Source: Streptomyces sp. NBC_01244
GTDB lineage: Bacteria; Actinomycetota; Actinomycetes; Streptomycetales; Streptomycetaceae
Reading direction: 5' to 3'
DNA: 64,000 nucleotides
Assembly: GCF_035987325.1 (NCBI RefSeq)
Contig: NZ_CP108488.1
Coordinates: 7,998,001 to 8,062,000 of the forward strand
The notes below the pieces were generated by a model. The model made no database searches and was not told the DNA's origin. It saw only the letters and a list, made by a program, of their open reading frames with translations. A program made the translations under genes and the position numbers. This document shows, piece by piece, positions 58,700 to 64,000 of the stretch (positions are counted from its first letter, which is position 1; each line of letters starts with the position of its first letter).

Positions 58700-59854
58700 A
58701 TGGCAGTGACAGGGAACGCGCCCGGGAGCGGCGGGGGCCCGCTCGCGGGCGTGCGCGTCGTGGAGCTGGCGGGCATCGGGCCCGGCCCGTTCGCCGCCAT
58801 GCTCCTGGCCGACCTGGGGGCCGACGTGGTGCGCGTCGACCGGCCCGGCGGCGGCGGACTGGCAGTGAACCCGGCCTACGACATCACCAACCGGAACAAG
58901 CGCTCCGTCCTCGTCGACCTGAAGTCCGCCGACGGCCCGGCCCGCGTACTGGACCTGGTCGAGCGCGCCGACGTGCTCATCGAGGGCTTCCGCCCCGGGG
59001 TCGCCGAACGGCTCGGCGTGGGCCCGGCCGACTGCCACGCCCGCAACCCCCGGCTCGTCTACGGCCGGATGACCGGCTGGGGCCAGGACGGCCCGCTCGC
59101 CCACACCGCCGGGCACGACATCGCGTACATCGCCGTCACCGGCGCCCTCGGCATGATCGGCAACCCGGGCGAACCCCCGGCGGTCCCCGCCAACCTGGTC
59201 GGCGACTACGCCGGCGGCTCGCTCTACCTCGTCATCGGCGTACTCGCCGCCCTCCAGCACGCCCGCACGCCCGGCGGCACCGGCCAGGTCGTCGACGCGG
59301 CCATCGTCGACGGCACCGCCCACCTCACCGCCATGATCCACGGGATGATGGCGGCCGGCGGCTGGCAGGACCGGCGCGGGGCCAACCTCCTCGACGGCGG
59401 CTGCCCCTTCTACGGCAGCTACGAGACCTCCGACGGCGGTTACATGGCGGTCGGCGCGCTGGAGCAGCAGTTCTACGACACCTTCGTGGAACTCCTCGGC
59501 ATCAAGGACCAGGCCCCCGCCCGCAAGGACCTGGCCCGCTGGGGCGAGCTCCGCGAGGCCGTCGCCGCGCGCTTCAAGTCCCGTACCCGAGAGGAGTGGA
59601 CGGCCGTCTTCGCGGGCACCGACGCCTGCGTGGCGCCCGTGCTCTCCCTGCGCGAGGCCCCGCAGCACCCGCACCTGGCCGCCCGCGGCACCTTCGTCGA
59701 GGCCGCCGGGATCACCCAGCCCGCCCCCGCGCCCCGCTTCTCCGCGACCCCGGCCACCGCCGTGGGCGGCCCGGCGTTGCCGGGCGCGCACACGGAGTCG
59801 GTGGCGGCCGACTGGGGCGTACCGGGGCTGCTGGGCAAGGAGTCCGGCGCCTGA
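58700..59854 (+). CDS. CaiB/BaiF family CoA transferase
   Basis: 384 aa. The start VRVVELAGIGPGPFAAMLLADLGADVVRVDRPG, RSVLVDLKSADG, VLIEGFRPGVAERLG and YGRMTGWGQDGPLA are the family signature, nearest to alpha-methylacyl-CoA racemases (with DxxY/GNPG region). It would activate or epimerise branched acyl-CoA. First gene of a five-gene operon; the next start overlaps its stop (TGATG). Confidence 0.92.
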   Translation: MAVTGNAPGSGGGPLAGVRVVELAGIGPGPFAAMLLADLGADVVRVDRPGGGGLAVNPAYDITNRNKRSVLVDLKSADGPARVLDLVERADVLIEGFRPGVAERLGVGPADCHARNPRLVYGRMTGWGQDGPLAHTAGHDIAYIAVTGALGMIGNPGEPPAVPANLVGDYAGGSLYLVIGVLAALQHARTPGGTGQVVDAAIVDGTAHLTAMIHGMMAAGGWQDRRGANLLDGGCPFYGSYETSDGGYMAVGALEQQFYDTFVELLGIKDQAPARKDLARWGELREAVAARFKSRTREEWTAVFAGTDACVAPVLSLREAPQHPHLAARGTFVEAAGITQPAPAPRFSATPATAVGGPALPGAHTESVAADWGVPGLLGKESGA

Positions 59855-60879
59855 TGGAACTCTCGATGATGCTCGACTACTCCGCGGACCCGCGCCGCGC
59901 CGCCGACGCGGCGGCAGAGCTGGAGACGGCCGGGCTCGACGCGGTGTGGGTGGCCGAGGCCTGGGGCTTCGACGCCCCGACGATCATGGGGTACCTGGCC
60001 GCCCGGACCGAGCGGATGAAGATCGGCTCGGCCATCCTCAACGTGTACTCGCGCACCCCCGCCCTCATCGCCCAGACGGCGGCCGGCCTGGACGCGATGT
60101 CCGGCGGCCGGGCCATGCTCGGCCTGGGGGCGTCGGGCCCGCAGGTGGTCGAGGGCTGGCACGGGAAGCCGTACGACAAGCCCATCGGCCGGACCCGCGA
60201 GACCGTCGAGCTGTGCCGCCGCATCTGGCGCCGCGAGACCATCGACCACCACGGCATCACCGACATGCCGCTGCCGCCCGAGAAGGGAGGCCGGCACGGC
60301 AAGCCGCTGAAGATGCTGACCCGGCCGGTCCGCGCCGACATCCCCGTCTACGTGGCCTCGCTGGGACCGGCCAACGTGCGGATGACGGCCGAGATCGCCG
60401 ACGGCTGGCTGCCGACCCTCTTCGTGCCGGAGAAGGCCGGCGCCGTGTGGGGGAGCGCGCTCGCCGAGGGCGCCGCCCTGCGCGCGCCGGAACTCGGCCC
60501 GCTGCGGACGGTGGCCGGCGGACTGCTCGCCATCGGCGAGGACGCGGCGGCCCTGAGGGACCTCGCGCGGCCGCAGATCGCCCTGTACGTCGGCGGCATG
60601 GGCGCGGTCGGCAAGAACTTCTACAACGACCTGGCCGTCGCCTACGGGTACGAGGAGGAGGCCCGGAAGATCCAGGAGCTCTACCTCTCCGGGCACAAGC
60701 GCGATGCCGCGGCCGCCGTACCGGACGAGCTGTGCGAGCTCACCACGCTGTGCGGGCCCGAGGGTTACGTACGCGAGCGCGTCGAGGCCTTCCGGGCCGC
60801 CGGGGTGACCATGCTCAACGTCACGCCCGTGGGCCCCGAGCCGGCCCGGCTCGTCGAAACCGTCAAGAACTGGCTCTAG
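59854..60879 (+). CDS. LLM-class F420-dependent oxidoreductase
   Basis: 341 aa, luciferase-like barrel. MELSMMLDYSADPRRAADAAAELETAGLDAVWVAEAWGFDAPTIMGYLAARTERMKIGSAIL and MSGGRAMLGLGASGPQVVEGWHG fit F420-using members (MSGGR-LGLG for the cofactor). In this operon it may reduce or oxidise an acyl-CoA derivative. The reaction is unknown. Confidence 0.9.
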   Translation: MELSMMLDYSADPRRAADAAAELETAGLDAVWVAEAWGFDAPTIMGYLAARTERMKIGSAILNVYSRTPALIAQTAAGLDAMSGGRAMLGLGASGPQVVEGWHGKPYDKPIGRTRETVELCRRIWRRETIDHHGITDMPLPPEKGGRHGKPLKMLTRPVRADIPVYVASLGPANVRMTAEIADGWLPTLFVPEKAGAVWGSALAEGAALRAPELGPLRTVAGGLLAIGEDAAALRDLARPQIALYVGGMGAVGKNFYNDLAVAYGYEEEARKIQELYLSGHKRDAAAAVPDELCELTTLCGPEGYVRERVEAFRAAGVTMLNVTPVGPEPARLVETVKNWL

Positions 60880-60891
60880 GGGGCCCCTGAA

Positions 60892-62034
60892 ATGAAACGC
60901 CAGCTCTTCGACGCCGACCACGAGGCGTTCCGGGAGACCGTCCGCACCTTCCTCACCAAGGAGGTGCTGCCGCACTACGAGCAGTGGGAGAAGGACGGGA
61001 TCGTCAGCCGCGAGGCCTGGCGGGCCGCCGGCCGGCAGGGCCTGCTGGGCCTGGCCGTCCCGGAGGAGTACGGGGGCGGCGGGAACACCGACTTCCGGTA
61101 CGCGGCGGTGATCGCCGAGGAGTTCACCCGGGCGGGCGCCGCCGGACTCGCCATCGGCCTGCACAACGACATCATCGGGCCGTACCTGACCTCGCTGGCC
61201 ACGGAGGAGCAGAAGCGCCGCTGGCTGCCCGGCTTCTGCTCCGGCGAGATCATCACCGCCATCGCGATGACCGAGCCGGGCGCGGGCTCCGACCTCCAGG
61301 GCATCCGGACCACCGCCGAGGACGCGGGCGACCACTGGGTGCTGAACGGCTCCAAGACCTTCATCTCCAACGGCATCCTCGCCGACCTGGTGATCGTCGT
61401 CGCGAAGACCACCCCCGAGGGCGGGGCGCACGGCATGTCCCTGCTGGTCGTGGAGCGCGGCACCGAGGGCTTCGAGCGCGGCCGCAACCTCGACAAGATC
61501 GGGCAGAAGGCGCAGGACACCGCCGAACTGTTCTTCAACGACGTGCGCGTCCCCAAGGAGAACCTGCTCGGCGAGCTGAACGGCGCCTTCGTCCACCTGA
61601 TGACCAACCTCGCGCAGGAGCGGATGGGCATCGCGATGGCCGGCATCGCCGCCGCCGAGTACCTGCTGGAGATCACCACGCAGTACGTGAAGGAGCGCGA
61701 GGCCTTCGGGCGGCCGCTCTCCAAGCTCCAGCACATCCGCTTCGAGATCGCCGAGATGGCCACCGAGTGCGCGGTCACCCGTACCTTCCTCGACCGCTGC
61801 ATCACCGACCACTCCCACGGGGAACTGGACCACGTCCACGCCTCGATGGCCAAGTGGTGGGCCACCGAACTCCAGAAGCGGGTCGCCGACCGCTGCCTGC
61901 AACTGCACGGCGGATACGGATACATGACCGAGTACCGGGTCGCGCGGGCCTTCACCGACGGCCGCATCCAGACCATCTACGGCGGCACGACCGAGATCAT
62001 GAAGGAGATCATCGGCCGTTCCCTGCTGGGCTGA
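60892..62034 (+). CDS. Acyl-CoA dehydrogenase (long-chain type)
   Basis: 380 aa FAD enzyme that makes the 2,3 double bond in acyl-CoA. Signatures: AIAMTEPGAGSDLQGIRTTA, LNGSKTFISNG, FGRPLSKLQHIRFEIAEMA, LQLHGGYGYMTEY and IYGGTTEIMKEII. The usual base Glu before GT is Gly (IYGGT); Glu260 (AEYLLEITTQYV) matches the alternative base position of long-chain enzymes. It starts 12 bp after the LLM gene. Confidence 0.95.
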   Translation: MKRQLFDADHEAFRETVRTFLTKEVLPHYEQWEKDGIVSREAWRAAGRQGLLGLAVPEEYGGGGNTDFRYAAVIAEEFTRAGAAGLAIGLHNDIIGPYLTSLATEEQKRRWLPGFCSGEIITAIAMTEPGAGSDLQGIRTTAEDAGDHWVLNGSKTFISNGILADLVIVVAKTTPEGGAHGMSLLVVERGTEGFERGRNLDKIGQKAQDTAELFFNDVRVPKENLLGELNGAFVHLMTNLAQERMGIAMAGIAAAEYLLEITTQYVKEREAFGRPLSKLQHIRFEIAEMATECAVTRTFLDRCITDHSHGELDHVHASMAKWWATELQKRVADRCLQLHGGYGYMTEYRVARAFTDGRIQTIYGGTTEIMKEIIGRSLLG

Positions 62035-62092
62035 CCTCCCCCTGCCTCCCTTGACCCTCCCCACGCCTCCGCACCCCCGAAAGGCTTGACCA

Positions 62093-63307
<1,215 letters not shown>

Positions 63308-63359
63308 ATCCCGTCCTGCATCCCTGCCCCCCGGACCTTCCGAAACGAAAGCAGTGACC

Positions 63360-64000
63360 ATGAGCGAGTCCACCACGATCCGCTGGGAACAGGACGAGAC
63401 CGGCGTCGTCACCCTGGTCCTCGACGACCCCAACCAGTCCGCCAACACGATGAACCAGGCCTTCAAGGACTCCATCGCCCGGGTCGCGGACCGCGCCGAG
63501 GCCGAGAAGGACTCCATCCGCGGCATCATCTTCGCCTCCGCCAAGAAGACCTTCTTCGCGGGCGGCGACCTGAAGGACATGATCCGGCTGCGCCCCGAGC
63601 ACGCGCAGCTGGCCTTCGACATCGGCACCGAGATCAAGCGCTCGCTGCGCCGCATCGAGACCCTCGGTAAGCCGGTGGTAGCCGCCATCAACGGCACGGC
63701 CCTCGGCGGCGGTTACGAGATCTGCCTGGCCTCCCACCACCGCGTGGCCCTCGACGCACCCGGCTCCAAGATCGGCCTGCCCGAGGTCACCCTCGGCCTG
63801 CTCCCGGCCGGCGGCGGCGTCACCCGCACCGTGCGCCTCATGGGCATCGCCGACGCGCTGCTGAAGGTGCTGCTCCAGGGGACCCAGTACAGCCCCCAGC
63901 GCGCCCTGGACAACGGCCTGGTGCACGAACTGGCCGCCACGCCCGAGGAGATGCTCGCCAAGGCGCACGCCTTCATCGACGCGAACCCGGAGTCGAAGCA
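63360..64000 (+). CDS. FadB-type 3-hydroxyacyl-CoA dehydrogenase/enoyl-CoA hydratase, N-terminal part (runs off the window)
   Basis: Starts ATG 63360; 213 codons are visible and open to the edge. MSESTTIRWEQDETGVVTLVLDDPNQSANTMNQAF opens a crotonase domain. The oxyanion motifs are KTFFAGGDLKDMI and AINGTALGGGYEICLASHHRVA, with the catalytic-Glu region IGLPEVTLGLLPAGGGVTR. This sequence type usually continues into a dehydrogenase domain (about 720 aa in full). With the thiolase it would form the beta-oxidation complex. Confidence 0.93.
   Translation, partial: MSESTTIRWEQDETGVVTLVLDDPNQSANTMNQAFKDSIARVADRAEAEKDSIRGIIFASAKKTFFAGGDLKDMIRLRPEHAQLAFDIGTEIKRSLRRIETLGKPVVAAINGTALGGGYEICLASHHRVALDAPGSKIGLPEVTLGLLPAGGGVTRTVRLMGIADALLKVLLQGTQYSPQRALDNGLVHELAATPEEMLAKAHAFIDANPESK

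Overview
The window is chromosomal DNA from an actinomycete, almost certainly a Streptomyces or close relative. The evidence is the very high GC with GC-rich third positions, many GTG starts and 4-bp ATGA/GTGA overlaps, and marker families: a WhiB-like protein, an SsgA-like sporulation protein, GPP34, DUF4239, an MAB_1171c-type membrane protein, XRE/DUF397/ATPase regulatory sets, an F420-type oxidoreductase and TetR/MFS pairs. No rRNA, tRNA or CRISPR array was seen, and there is no large PKS/NRPS cluster.

Layout. 1-270: 3' end of a TnpB-type (IS200/IS605) gene. 323-4932 (minus): a divergent urease (ureC, fused ureAB) without accessory genes, a Tat-signal agmatine-deiminase-like protein and a TetR regulator. 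4984-10000: a large NACHT NTPase with leucine-rich repeats, divergent from a transmembrane Ser/Thr kinase. 10028-15019: a sigma factor coupled to an IclR-like protein, divergent from a membrane protein. 15350-20171: metG, then a dipeptidase/YfcC transporter pair. 20520-27086: envelope proteins, an XRE / HExxH peptidase / membrane protein cassette, an MmyB-like regulator and a GH4 glycosidase. 27254-30138: a drug exporter with an extra C-terminal domain, and GPP34.

30300-39236 is the most interesting stretch. A Nudix hydrolase gene is cut in two by an 8.4-kb mobile element (about 30678-39098). The Nudix 3' part (125 codons) lies left of the element and the 5' part (46 codons, ending mid Nudix box) lies right of it. 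Joined, they rebuild an uninterrupted 171-residue protein. The element has imperfect 27-bp inverted ends. It encodes four overlapping genes: three tyrosine-recombinase-like proteins of 532, 617 and 709 aa and a 144-aa coiled-coil TnpC-like protein. It also holds a Tn3-transposase remnant and a divergent TetR/MFS efflux pair as cargo. The organisation resembles Tn554, with one extra recombinase.

39366-41531: divergent ATP-dependent ligase and LigD-type polymerase (end joining). 41557-42615: an IS481-family element inserted exactly at the CTAG that holds the stop codon of an S41 peptidase gene. 44317-47436: alpha/beta hydrolase and MFS exporter, with a TetR gene whose upstream region shares a 12-bp site with the operon promoter. 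47538-50095: WhiB and a WXG100-like trio. 50191-55483: acyl-ACP desaturase behind paired palindromes, an XRE/DUF397/ATPase set, an ABC-F ATPase and an SsgA-like protein. 55762-58595: YciI, endonuclease V, a saccharopine-dehydrogenase-like enzyme and an MmcQ/YjbR protein. 58700 to the window end: a fatty-acid catabolic operon (CoA transferase, F420-type oxidoreductase, acyl-CoA dehydrogenase, thiolase, FadB-type protein) behind a recognisable promoter/operator.

All family names come from reading motifs; no database search was possible. Starts were chosen by ribosome-binding sites, overlaps and family length, so some may be off by a few codons.
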